Origin: Pseudomonadota bacterium | GTDB taxonomy: Bacteria; Pseudomonadota; Zetaproteobacteria; Mariprofundales; Mariprofundaceae | DNA length: 5,526 bases | Assembly (NCBI GenBank): GCA_002401635.1 | Contig: NVTQ01000002.1 | Location: 55,811-61,336 of the forward strand | Direction: 5' to 3' | Notes under the pieces: generated by a model | Databases searched by the model: none | Seen by the model: the letters and a program-made list of their open reading frames with translations, nothing else | What the model was told of the DNA's origin: nothing | Translations under genes and position numbers: made by a program | Part shown: positions 1 to 5,452 of the stretch, one piece after another | How the letters are laid out: each line of letters starts with the position of its first letter | How positions within the stretch are numbered: the first letter of the stretch is position 1

Positions 1-615
1 ATTTTACGCCGTCATGCCTATGAAATGTTGGATCGTGCGCAAGTGCAAGAGTTGGTTGATGGTGTTGCTGAGCGTTACCCCAAGGTGATTGCGGATATTG
101 TGCCTACGCAGGTGCCGTTGGGTGTATTACAGCATGTATTGTGTTCACTGTTGGCCGAGTGGGTATCGGTGCGCGATTTGCTTTTGATTATTGAAACATT
201 GGCCGATGGTATGACAGAGCAACGTGAGATAGGAAACCTAGTGGAAATGGTTCGCCATCGTATGGGGCGCAGTATTGTGCAACGCTATGTGAATGAGCAA
301 GGTGAATTGGCGGTATTTACGCTTGAAGGTGAACTTGAGCAGACCATGCTGGAGCGTATAGGGCAAGCTGGCGGCACATCCATACTGCCGCTGGATATTC
401 AGCAATGGCAGCGCTTTGTGATGCGCTTTAATGAGGCATCATCGGCACATGATATTGACACCCCTGTATTATTAACCACACCGCAACTGCGCCCACTGTT
501 GGCAAATGCCTTATCGAAAGTAATGAACCGCGTGGCTGTATTATCTGTTGGGGAAGTACCGCCAGAAATGACTGTTAAAACACTGAGTAACTTGGGTCTT
601 CACGATGCAAATTAA
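1..615 (+). CDS. flhA: Flagellar export gate protein FlhA, C-terminal part (5' end outside window)
   Basis: FlhA is the large inner-membrane gate subunit of the flagellar type III export apparatus. Its cytoplasmic domain forms a nonameric ring that docks chaperone-substrate complexes. The window holds the last 204 codons, all from this cytoplasmic domain; the transmembrane part lies upstream. Recognisable family blocks, in window codons, are LDRAQVQELVD (about 10-20), the LLIIETLADG helix, VRHRMGRSIVQRY (the usual VRxxLGRxI block), the LEQTMLERI segment, PVLLTTPQLR, and AVLSVGEVPPEM near the end. The frame is open from base 1, so the ATG at position 25 is an internal methionine and not the start. 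The stop codon lies inside flhF (11-nt overlap), which suggests translational coupling. No frame break or missing conserved block was seen. The family assignment is very secure. Confidence 0.95.
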   Translation: MLRRHAYEMLDRAQVQELVDGVAERYPKVIADIVPTQVPLGVLQHVLCSLLAEWVSVRDLLLIIETLADGMTEQREIGNLVEMVRHRMGRSIVQRYVNEQGELAVFTLEGELEQTMLERIGQAGGTSILPLDIQQWQRFVMRFNEASSAHDIDTPVLLTTPQLRPLLANALSKVMNRVAVLSVGEVPPEMTVKTLSNLGLHDAN

Positions 616-1654
616 AATTTTTACTGCCCCCCGCCTACACGAGGCATTGGGTTTGGTTCGACAAGGGCTTGGACCCGATGCGATTGTTTTGGATCGCATG
701 GAAGGTGTGGATAGCGATGGTAAGAAAGTTTGGCATGTACATGCTGCACTGGATGATGAAGAGACTGCTCGTCAAAAAAATGACAGCGTAAAGAAGCCTG
801 AACCTGAGGTTCAGACAACGCATATTCACAAGATGGAAGCATCCATGCATCGCTTAGAGCGCATTGTTGAGGGTTTGGGGCGCAAAGAAGAAGAAAATTT
901 GCGTCATGCGATGCCAGATAAAGCGACACAAGAAGCTTTTGATCATCTGCTAAACATGGGTGTTGCCCCAACCTACGCTTTTGATTTGGCAGAAGATTAT
1001 GCCAGCCATGAGCCAGCGGGCACTTCAATGTTACCTTGGGGTGAGCGTATCAAACCACGCAATAAACCTGTGGTGATGCTTTTGGCAGGGCCATCTGGGG
1101 CGGGGAAAACACTTCTGGCAGCAAAGCTAGCAACGTATTACAGCATGCGTGGTGTGCGGGTTGGTTTGTTGAGTACAGATGTGGATCGTATGGGTGGCAG
1201 TGATGTGTTAAAAGCCTACGCAGACATTTTAGGTGTGCCATTTGCAACCCTTAGATCTGAGGGTGAGGTGGCAGCGGCATTGCAGCTTACCAATTCGGCA
1301 CAGCTCCTGCTAGTGGATAGCGAAGGTTGGAATATTCATCGTTTATCAAAGATGAAAAAGCAAAGCGTGGTATGGGATGCATTGCATTGCACACACCGTG
1401 TTTTGGTGATGCCTGCGAATATGGATGAGTCAGATGGTATGGCGTTGTTGTTGGCGGCGGAGGCATTTCAAATGAGTGAAATAGCTTTTACAAAGCTGGA
1501 TGAGACATCGCGCCCTGGCAAAATTATTAACTGGGCGATGGCATCAAAATTTAGGCTTTCATACGGTGTGTTTGGCTCTGAAGTACCTGGTCAAATGGGC
1601 TGGTTAACCCCGAAAGCATTGACGGCATTGTTGGAACGTCAGCGCAAAGTGTGA
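605..1654 (+). CDS. flhF: Flagellar biosynthesis SRP-type GTPase FlhF
   Basis: FlhF is an SRP-family GTPase that places the flagellum, usually at the cell pole, and acts with FlhG. The N-terminus (MQIKIFTAPRLHEALGLVR, then GPDAIVL) is the typical FlhF B-domain start and fixes the ATG. Residues about 50-75 are a charged linker, 76-150 a helical N domain, and 155-349 the G domain. G1 is GPSGAGKT (162-169). A G2-like DVDRMGG (192-198) stands for the usual DTYRIGA. G3 is DSEG (238-241) in place of DTAG. G4 is TKLDE (296-300). The G5-like region, GVFGSEVPG, lacks the usual DGQ. With 349 residues it is on the short side for the family. Nucleotide binding looks possible, but the SRP-type catalytic signatures are eroded. 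The ATG lies inside the flhA 3' end without a clear Shine-Dalgarno, so translation probably depends on coupling to flhA. Confidence 0.92.
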   Translation: MQIKIFTAPRLHEALGLVRQGLGPDAIVLDRMEGVDSDGKKVWHVHAALDDEETARQKNDSVKKPEPEVQTTHIHKMEASMHRLERIVEGLGRKEEENLRHAMPDKATQEAFDHLLNMGVAPTYAFDLAEDYASHEPAGTSMLPWGERIKPRNKPVVMLLAGPSGAGKTLLAAKLATYYSMRGVRVGLLSTDVDRMGGSDVLKAYADILGVPFATLRSEGEVAAALQLTNSAQLLLVDSEGWNIHRLSKMKKQSVVWDALHCTHRVLVMPANMDESDGMALLLAAEAFQMSEIAFTKLDETSRPGKIINWAMASKFRLSYGVFGSEVPGQMGWLTPKALTALLERQRKV

Positions 1655-1680
1655 TGGGTAAGTTAACAAGCTTTGTGAAG

Positions 1681-1687
1681 GAAGGAG
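1681..1687 (+). promoter_or_regulatory. Strong ribosome binding site deciding the flhG start
   Basis: GAAGGAG ends 5 nt before the ATG at 1693. It is by far the best Shine-Dalgarno in this stretch and favours 1693 over the in-frame GTG at 1651 and ATG at 1654, which have no such site. Confidence 0.8.
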
Positions 1688-1692
1688 ATTGC

Positions 1693-2550
1693 ATGACAAC
1701 AAGTGACATAGATAAGTCATCACCACGGGTTATTGCGGTTAGCAGTGGTAAGGGCGGTGTTGGGAAAACTTTTTTCTCCATTCACTTGGCAGCGCGTGCG
1801 GTCAAGCAAGGGCTTCGTGTATTGTTATTGGATGCCGATTTGGGTTTGGCAAATGTGGATGTGATGTTGGGTTTATCGGGGAAAGGATCGGTCAAACAAG
1901 TGGTGAGTGGCGAAGCCAGCTTGTCTGATATGTTGTTGCGTTCAAAAGAAGGTTTTGATGTGTTGCCTGGTGGCAGTGGTTTGGCAGATCTTACGGCATT
2001 AAATGCTACACAGCAGCAGGTTTTGATGAGTGAGATGCGTGAGGCAGCCAAAGATTATGATTTGGTGATTATTGATACGGCTGCGGGCATTAGTGATAAC
2101 GTATTATTCTTTGTTGCATCATCGGAGTCTTGTCTTGTTGTGCTTACGCCTGATCCAACGTCGCTGACGGATGCTTATGCCTTGATTAAAGTTTTATCCC
2201 AGCAAAGAGATGTGCGCCGTTTTATGGTCACCATTAATCAGGCGGATAAGGTCGAAGGAGAGCTGACATTCAGGCGTTTAATGTCTGTGGCAGATCGTTA
2301 TCTCGATGTGCATTTGGATTATGTGGGAAATATGCCTGCCCATAAAGAAGTTCGTCAGGCTATTCAGAGACAAAGCTTGTTGCATGGTGTTCAGGCAGAG
2401 AAAGATTTGGGTGTGGTATTGTCTGAGGTTTTGGCGCGTCCGCGAGATGACGCGCGTAGTAGTGGTTTGCAATTTTTCTGGGAACACAGCTTAGGGCAAG
2501 ATTTGGAAGACGATACTGAATCTAACGCTGGTTCAGGGGTAAGTGTCTGA
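1693..2550 (+). CDS. flhG: Flagellar number regulator FlhG (FleN / MinD-like ATPase)
   Basis: FlhG (FleN in pseudomonads) is a MinD/ParA-type ATPase that limits flagellar number and works with FlhF; in polar flagellates it also restrains the sigma-54 activator FleQ/FlrA. In the 285-residue product from 1693, the deviant Walker A SGKGGVGKT is at 18-26 with signature Lys20, followed by the DADLGLANVD block (47-56), the Walker B VIIDTAAGISD (125-135), and the PTSLTDAYALIK block (155-166) typical of FleN. Near the C-terminus SSGLQFFWEHSL (256-267) could be the amphipathic membrane-targeting helix, as in MinD-like relatives. The N-terminus lacks the DQAxxLR motif that activates FlhF in Bacillus and Shewanella/Vibrio types; Pseudomonas FleN is recalled as lacking it too. 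The ATG is chosen for its strong ribosome binding site. An in-frame GTG at 1651 or ATG at 1654 would add 14 or 13 residues. The stop overlaps the next start by 1 nt (TGATG). Confidence 0.92.
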   Translation: MTTSDIDKSSPRVIAVSSGKGGVGKTFFSIHLAARAVKQGLRVLLLDADLGLANVDVMLGLSGKGSVKQVVSGEASLSDMLLRSKEGFDVLPGGSGLADLTALNATQQQVLMSEMREAAKDYDLVIIDTAAGISDNVLFFVASSESCLVVLTPDPTSLTDAYALIKVLSQQRDVRRFMVTINQADKVEGELTFRRLMSVADRYLDVHLDYVGNMPAHKEVRQAIQRQSLLHGVQAEKDLGVVLSEVLARPRDDARSSGLQFFWEHSLGQDLEDDTESNAGSGVSV

Positions 2551-2783
2551 TGCGGACGAGTTATGCCGCAGCCAGTGGCGCTTTTGCAGGAGTCTTGATT
2601 GGCATTGCGATCTGTTTAATGCAGGAAATATCATTGCCAGATTCGATATTTCGCTGTTTTGTATTGGGAGCCAGTGGGGCATGGATGGGCATGTTATTGG
2701 CATGGCTTGATCAAATGCTGACACCGCAGAACAAAACCAACGCAGGCGATAATGCAAAAGATCAGCATGGGCGTGTATCATGA
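2550..2783 (+). CDS. Small two-helix inner-membrane protein of unknown function
   Basis: This 77-residue protein is not one I recognise. It has two hydrophobic segments that look like transmembrane helices, about residues 7-25 (Gly/Ala/Ile-rich) and 34-53 (with a GASGAWMGMLLAW stretch). They are joined by a short acidic loop (QEISLPD) and followed by a polar tail rich in Asn, Asp, Lys and Gln. A hairpin with both ends on the same side of the membrane is the simplest topology. By the positive-inside rule the ends are probably cytoplasmic, but the charge bias is weak. Its start overlaps the flhG stop by 1 nt and its stop overlaps the fliA start by 4 nt, so it is almost certainly translated and co-expressed with both. 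A weak GGGGT site lies 9 nt before the ATG. The position implies a role in flagellar assembly or regulation, but no function can be assigned from sequence. Confidence 0.8.
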   Translation: MRTSYAAASGAFAGVLIGIAICLMQEISLPDSIFRCFVLGASGAWMGMLLAWLDQMLTPQNKTNAGDNAKDQHGRVS

Positions 2784-3529
2784 GTGTTGCAAACAATTAT
2801 GCCGAGCAGCAACGATCTATTCTTAATGATCCAGAAGCCTTGTTAAAAGAGTATTTGCCATTGATTCGTTATCATGCAGATCAATTGATGCGCCGTACGC
2901 CAGATTCTATTGAATTGGATGATATGATTGATGCGGGTGTGCTGGGTTTGTTGGATGGTGCAAAGCGCTTTGATACTGAAAGAGAAGTGCAATTTAAAAC
3001 CTTTGTATCTTATCGCGTACGTGGTGCGATGATTGATTATTTAAGAGCTTTTGATTGGATGCCGCGTGGTCTGCGAGATACGTCCAAAGCTTTGCAAAAT
3101 GCGATGATGGTGGTTGAGCAGCAGCAAGGGCGACCCGCTGAAGAAGATGAAATTGCCCAGTATTTAGGGATGAGTTTGCAGGAATATCGCCAGCGACTTG
3201 ATCATGTACGTACGATGTCGATTGTTCATTTTGATGATTTGCCTTCGGTGATGGGTGAAGATGATGAAATGAATATGCTGGATGTTCTTGAAGGTGATCC
3301 AGAGTTGATGCCTGAAAGACAGTTTATAGTGAATGAATTCGTGAACCGTTTGGCAACTGCGATTGATGCGCTGCCCAAGCGTGAAGGCGTGTTGCTGACG
3401 TTGTATTATTACGAAGAGTTGACCATGAAAGAAGTGGCATTGGTTTTGGGCTTAACCGAATCGCGTGTATCGCAGATTCATAGTCAAATGGTGGTGCGAC
3501 TGCGTGGCATTCTCAAGTTGGATGAATGA
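2780..3529 (+). CDS. fliA: RNA polymerase sigma factor FliA (sigma-28)
   Basis: FliA directs RNA polymerase to late flagellar promoters (filament, motor and chemotaxis genes) and is normally held off by the anti-sigma factor FlgM until the hook is complete and FlgM is exported. The 249-residue product has the family's usual length and three regions. Sigma region 2 is about residues 23-97, with YLPLIRYHADQL, LDDMIDAGVLGLLDGAKRFD, FKTFVSYRVRGAMIDYLR and the DWMPRGLR block characteristic of FliA. Region 3 is about 98-150. Region 4 is about 185-245, with LPKREGVLLTLYYYEELTMKEVA and the helix-turn-helix VLGLTESRVSQIHSQ. The ATG overlaps the previous stop by 4 nt (ATGA) and has only a weak ribosome binding site, so coupling is likely. 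The next gene begins 44 nt after the stop, with no terminator hairpin seen between them. The assignment is secure. Confidence 0.96.
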   Translation: MSVANNYAEQQRSILNDPEALLKEYLPLIRYHADQLMRRTPDSIELDDMIDAGVLGLLDGAKRFDTEREVQFKTFVSYRVRGAMIDYLRAFDWMPRGLRDTSKALQNAMMVVEQQQGRPAEEDEIAQYLGMSLQEYRQRLDHVRTMSIVHFDDLPSVMGEDDEMNMLDVLEGDPELMPERQFIVNEFVNRLATAIDALPKREGVLLTLYYYEELTMKEVALVLGLTESRVSQIHSQMVVRLRGILKLDE

Positions 3530-3560
3530 TGTGTGCAGGCAATGCTTAAATCACAATACA

Positions 3561-3566
3561 GAGGTG
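3561..3566 (+). promoter_or_regulatory. Ribosome binding site deciding the start of the post-fliA gene
   Basis: GAGGTG lies 7 nt before the ATG at 3574 but only 1 nt before the in-frame ATG at 3568. The spacing therefore favours 3574. Confidence 0.6.
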
Positions 3567-3573
3567 AATGCTA

Positions 3574-4086
3574 ATGTTTGAAATGTGGGGCATAAGCTCA
3601 GCAAGTGATGCGCTATCGATGTTATTGGATGGGCTTCTTTTGTTGGTCATGGTGGCATTGTGGTGGTTATGGTGGCAACAAGCTCGGCAGCGCAAACAAG
3701 TTGAGATAAAACTTGGTGAGGCAGCGGGGCAATTGCAAGAAGCCACCAAGATGTTGGATGAGGCTTTACAGCAAATTGCACATTTGCAAGCATACGAATC
3801 GAAGGCGGAAGAAGAGCTCGAAGATGAAGTAACGGATGATGTGAAAGTTGCATTCAGTGCGCAATCGCTTGCCATGTCTAAAGCGCACGTCAAAAGGCAA
3901 AAGACGCAAACGCCTGTTGCAGAAAGCCGTGTGAAAGAGTCTGAAGCGGGGCTGTCAAAATCATCACAGTCAGCCCAAATTTTACGTATGCAACGCGAGG
4001 GTGTGAGTTCTGAAAATATAGCCATAAAAATGAATATTCCTTTGGCACAAGTGAAGCTGATGTTGATGTTGCAGAAAGCGCAGTGA
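3574..4086 (+). CDS. SwrB/DUF2802-like membrane-anchored coiled-coil protein
   Basis: This is a 170-residue protein with three parts. Residues about 16-35 are strongly hydrophobic and Trp-rich (LLDGLLLLVMVALWWLWW) and are followed at once by Arg/Lys (QQARQRKQ), giving a single N-terminal membrane anchor with the rest in the cytoplasm. Residues about 40-90 are Glu/Gln/Lys-rich with a heptad-like pattern, probably a coiled coil, running into an acidic stretch (EEELEDEVTDD). After a polar linker, residues 134-168 (AQILRMQREGVSSENIAIKM, then a second helix ending in KLMLMLQ) read as a short helix-turn-helix. This layout matches DUF2802-type proteins of flagellar loci. It also matches Bacillus SwrB, encoded directly after sigD, which promotes assembly of the export core. 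This gene likewise follows the sigma-28 gene. Its stop overlaps the next start by 4 nt (GTGA). The family link rests on architecture and remembered motifs, so a SwrB-like role is inference. Confidence 0.68.
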   Translation: MFEMWGISSASDALSMLLDGLLLLVMVALWWLWWQQARQRKQVEIKLGEAAGQLQEATKMLDEALQQIAHLQAYESKAEEELEDEVTDDVKVAFSAQSLAMSKAHVKRQKTQTPVAESRVKESEAGLSKSSQSAQILRMQREGVSSENIAIKMNIPLAQVKLMLMLQKAQ

Positions 4087-4826
4087 TTAACCTGCATGCT
4101 GCGCAGCTGCTAAGTCTCCCGCAGGGTGCGAAGTCGGATGTTGCACCCAAGCTGCCTTGGCCAAATGGTAGTATTATTACTGCAAAACTGACACCCACGG
4201 ATTCGGAAGGATCTGTAATTTTATCTTTGGGCGGATACCGTATGCGGGCACAGGTGCCACCCAATACGCCGATGGGGAATATTTGGTTGCAGCTATTGAG
4301 TCGCGATTTTCCTATACAGTTTCGTTTATTAAGTGAAGCCAAAGCAACAACGGTGTTAAGTGAAATGCTGGGAAAAAAAATGCAGGCTGTAGAAGAGCAT
4401 GCCAAGCATGGTCACAAACAAAGCACTGATATGTGGCCGAAAATGGATATGGACGGCTTGCCTGTACGGGCTGATGTAGGTTTATCTGAACAGTATTTGA
4501 TGTTACGGGACAGACACGATGATGGCACACGCGGCATGCTGAATAGACAAGTTTCTGGCGATCAATTCCGCTTGCATGGACGGGTGGATTTGAAGCATAT
4601 AGGCGCTGTGGCATTTAGTTTGAAAGGTGGGGAGGATGCACCTTGGAATATAAGTTTGTATGTTCATTCTCATGAACATATAGATGACCTTCGGCGTAAT
4701 TTTTCAGCTTGGTTAGAAGCACGACACCATGCCAATTCAAAACATACTTCACAGCAAAAACTAGATGGGAATGTGCTTTATGGCATGCCTGATGATTTGG
4801 AAATGTTAAGGGAATTAAAAGCATAG
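4083..4826 (+). CDS. fliK: Short FliK-like flagellar hook-length control protein
   Basis: FliK measures the hook and, through its C-terminal domain, contacts the cleaved C-terminal domain of FlhB to switch export from hook to filament substrates. In this 247-residue product, residues about 29-84 form a predicted beta domain (VILSLGGYRMRAQVPP, then NIWLQLLSR and FRLLSE) like the one before the C-terminal domain of many FliK-like proteins. Residues about 160-212 resemble the FliK C-terminal core: FRLHGRVDLKHIGAVAFSL, then an ISLYVHSHEHIDDLRRNF strand-helix. Residues 85-159 are a polar, low-conservation linker. It is much shorter than usual FliK proteins (often about 400 residues or more) and lacks a long Pro/Gln-rich ruler. 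The GTG start overlaps the previous stop by 4 nt; no better start with the full beta domain was seen. A FlhB-like gene follows, which supports the call. It may be a paralogue, with the true FliK elsewhere. Confidence 0.7.
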   Translation: MINLHAAQLLSLPQGAKSDVAPKLPWPNGSIITAKLTPTDSEGSVILSLGGYRMRAQVPPNTPMGNIWLQLLSRDFPIQFRLLSEAKATTVLSEMLGKKMQAVEEHAKHGHKQSTDMWPKMDMDGLPVRADVGLSEQYLMLRDRHDDGTRGMLNRQVSGDQFRLHGRVDLKHIGAVAFSLKGGEDAPWNISLYVHSHEHIDDLRRNFSAWLEARHHANSKHTSQQKLDGNVLYGMPDDLEMLRELKA

Positions 4827-4868
4827 GCTTGTGATTGAGTAGTCATATAGTGAATCATGAATTGATTT

Positions 4869-4912
4869 GCCGTCATGCCCGAGTCAAGCGCTGATTATGG
4901 GCTCATGACTGC
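4869..4912. repeat. Imperfect inverted repeat downstream of the FliK-like gene
   Basis: GCCGTCATGCCC (4869-4880) can pair with GGGCTCATGACTGC (4899-4912), with one mismatch, a 2-nt bulge and an 18-nt loop. No T-run follows, so it is not a classical intrinsic terminator. It could mark an RNA 3' end, act as a protein site, or be chance. Confidence 0.35.
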
Positions 4913-4922
4913 CATGCATTGA

Positions 4923-4932
4923 GTTGATCAAC
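4923..4932. repeat. 10-bp perfect palindrome upstream of the sigma-28 promoter
   Basis: GTTGATCAAC is perfectly self-complementary. Its half GTTGAT recurs at 4942-4947, so ATCAAC (4927-4932) can also form a 6-bp hairpin with a 9-nt loop. It ends 22 nt before the promoter -35 box, a place where a regulator could bind. A 10-bp palindrome can easily occur by chance. Confidence 0.25.
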
Positions 4933-4954
4933 CTTTCCCTTGTTGATATTGTAT

Positions 4955-4981
4955 TTAAGTATTCTTCTTATATGGCGATAG
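4955..4981 (+). promoter_or_regulatory. Candidate sigma-28 (FliA) promoter
   Basis: The -35-like TTAAGTAT (4955-4962), an 11-nt spacer and the -10-like GGCGATAG (4974-4981) match the FliA consensus TAAAGTTT-N11-GCCGATAA at 6 of 8 bases in each box with exact spacing. The expected transcript start is near 4987-4989, giving a leader of about 40 nt to the GTG at 5027. It is the best sigma-28 site noticed in the window and lies in non-coding DNA just upstream of a flagellar gene. Confidence 0.72.
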
Positions 4982-5026
4982 TGAAGACTATGTTTTGCTA
5001 TCTATTTAATCATCTTGGGGCTATTT

Positions 5027-5305
5027 GTGCGTAATCAATATGCCGCAGTAGCACTAGCGTACTCGCCAGATGCTCAAGGAGCGCCCAAGGTGCTGGCTTC
5101 GGGTTTTGGTGAAGTGGCTAAAAAAATCCTTGAATTGGCGCGTGAAAGTGATGTGCATATTCATCAAGATGATAATTTGGCGACATTGCTGGCACAGGTT
5201 CCAGTGGGGCAAGAAATTCCTGAGGAAGCATATCAGTTGGTGGCTGAATTATTATCTTTTTTGTATGCCAGCGATCGCAAGTTGGCGGAAAAATTATCCC
5301 CTTGA
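5027..5305 (+). CDS. Stand-alone FlhB C-terminal domain protein (FhlB, FlhB/EscU/YscU-type switch family)
   Basis: This 92-residue protein equals the extreme C-terminal cytoplasmic part of FlhB. It has no membrane segments. NQYAAVALAYSPD (3-15) aligns with the FlhB strand just after the NPTH cleavage loop (usually HYAVALxYxP). It is followed by APKVLASGFGEVAKKILELA (19-38), the HQDDNLATLL helix (46-55), and GQEIPEEAYQLVAELLSFLY (61-80), all family hallmarks. NPTH itself is absent, so it is born as the equivalent of the cleaved FlhB fragment. Such small proteins are found beside FliK-like genes and are thought to affect the export switch. The GTG at 5027 is preferred because a GGGG run (5017-5020) precedes it by 6 nt. 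A TTG at 5015 would add 4 residues and has no ribosome binding site. A sigma-28-type promoter upstream suggests late expression apart from the fliA operon. Confidence 0.85.
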   Translation: MRNQYAAVALAYSPDAQGAPKVLASGFGEVAKKILELARESDVHIHQDDNLATLLAQVPVGQEIPEEAYQLVAELLSFLYASDRKLAEKLSP

Positions 5306-5398
5306 GAGCGGTAATAAATACCTTTATGCCTAAATCTTGCAGACTGCTCATTTTTCTTAATTCCTTATAATTCAACAAGTTAAGTTTAAAACAACATG

Positions 5399-5415
5399 TT
5401 GGCATCATCCATGCT
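5399..5415 (+). promoter_or_regulatory. Candidate sigma-54 (RpoN) promoter for the rod gene
   Basis: TTGGCATCATCCATGCT fits the sigma-54 consensus YTGGCACGRNNNTTGCW with the invariant GG (5401-5402) and GC (5413-5414) exactly 10 nt apart. It departs from the consensus at three informative positions. The expected transcript start is about 5426, giving a leader of about 27 nt to the ATG at 5453. Sigma-54 control of basal-body genes is usual in polar flagellates with a FleQ/FlrA-type activator. Any enhancer site would lie upstream, possibly within the preceding gene. Confidence 0.68.
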
Positions 5416-5441
5416 CTAACTTGATTCGTATAGTCGTTTTA

Positions 5442-5447
5442 GAGGAG
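5442..5447 (+). promoter_or_regulatory. Strong ribosome binding site of the rod gene
   Basis: GAGGAG ends 5 nt before the ATG at 5453. It is a near-ideal Shine-Dalgarno, and it supports this ATG as a true start although only 24 codons are visible. Confidence 0.8.
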
Positions 5448-5452
5448 TTATT

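Noticed and set aside
621..1028. Reverse-strand open frames opposite flhF (also 635-850 and 1050-1247)
   Set aside because: They lie opposite a well-supported conserved gene, are rich in Cys, His and Pro in a non-protein-like way, and have no recognisable motif.
1651..1692. Upstream GTG (1651) or ATG (1654) as the flhG start
   Set aside because: Neither has a ribosome binding site, while the ATG at 1693 has GAAGGAG at ideal spacing. The extra residues carry no known FlhG N-terminal motif. An additional minor start from TGATG coupling cannot be excluded.
2692..2708. GG-N10-GC pattern resembling a sigma-54 promoter inside the small membrane gene, before fliA
   Set aside because: It has four mismatches at informative consensus positions, lies inside coding sequence, and its spacing to fliA gives no added support.
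3546..4405. Long reverse-strand open frames opposite the SwrB-like and FliK-like genes
   Set aside because: The + strand genes have family-like motifs, a 4-nt coupled overlap and a ribosome binding site. The antisense products are Ser/Cys-rich shadows.
4869..4879. GCCGTCATGCC shared with positions 8-18 at the left edge of the window
   Set aside because: An 11-base exact repeat is expected by chance a few times in a sequence of this length.
5310..5326. GGTAATAAATACC followed by a short T-rich stretch as a terminator of the FlhB-like gene
   Set aside because: The stem is only 4 bp and the T-run is short and broken, too weak for an intrinsic terminator.
5070..5333. Alternative + strand frame overlapping the FlhB-like gene
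   Set aside because: It is Trp/Lys-rich without family motifs, while the overlapping frame is a clear FlhB C-terminal domain.
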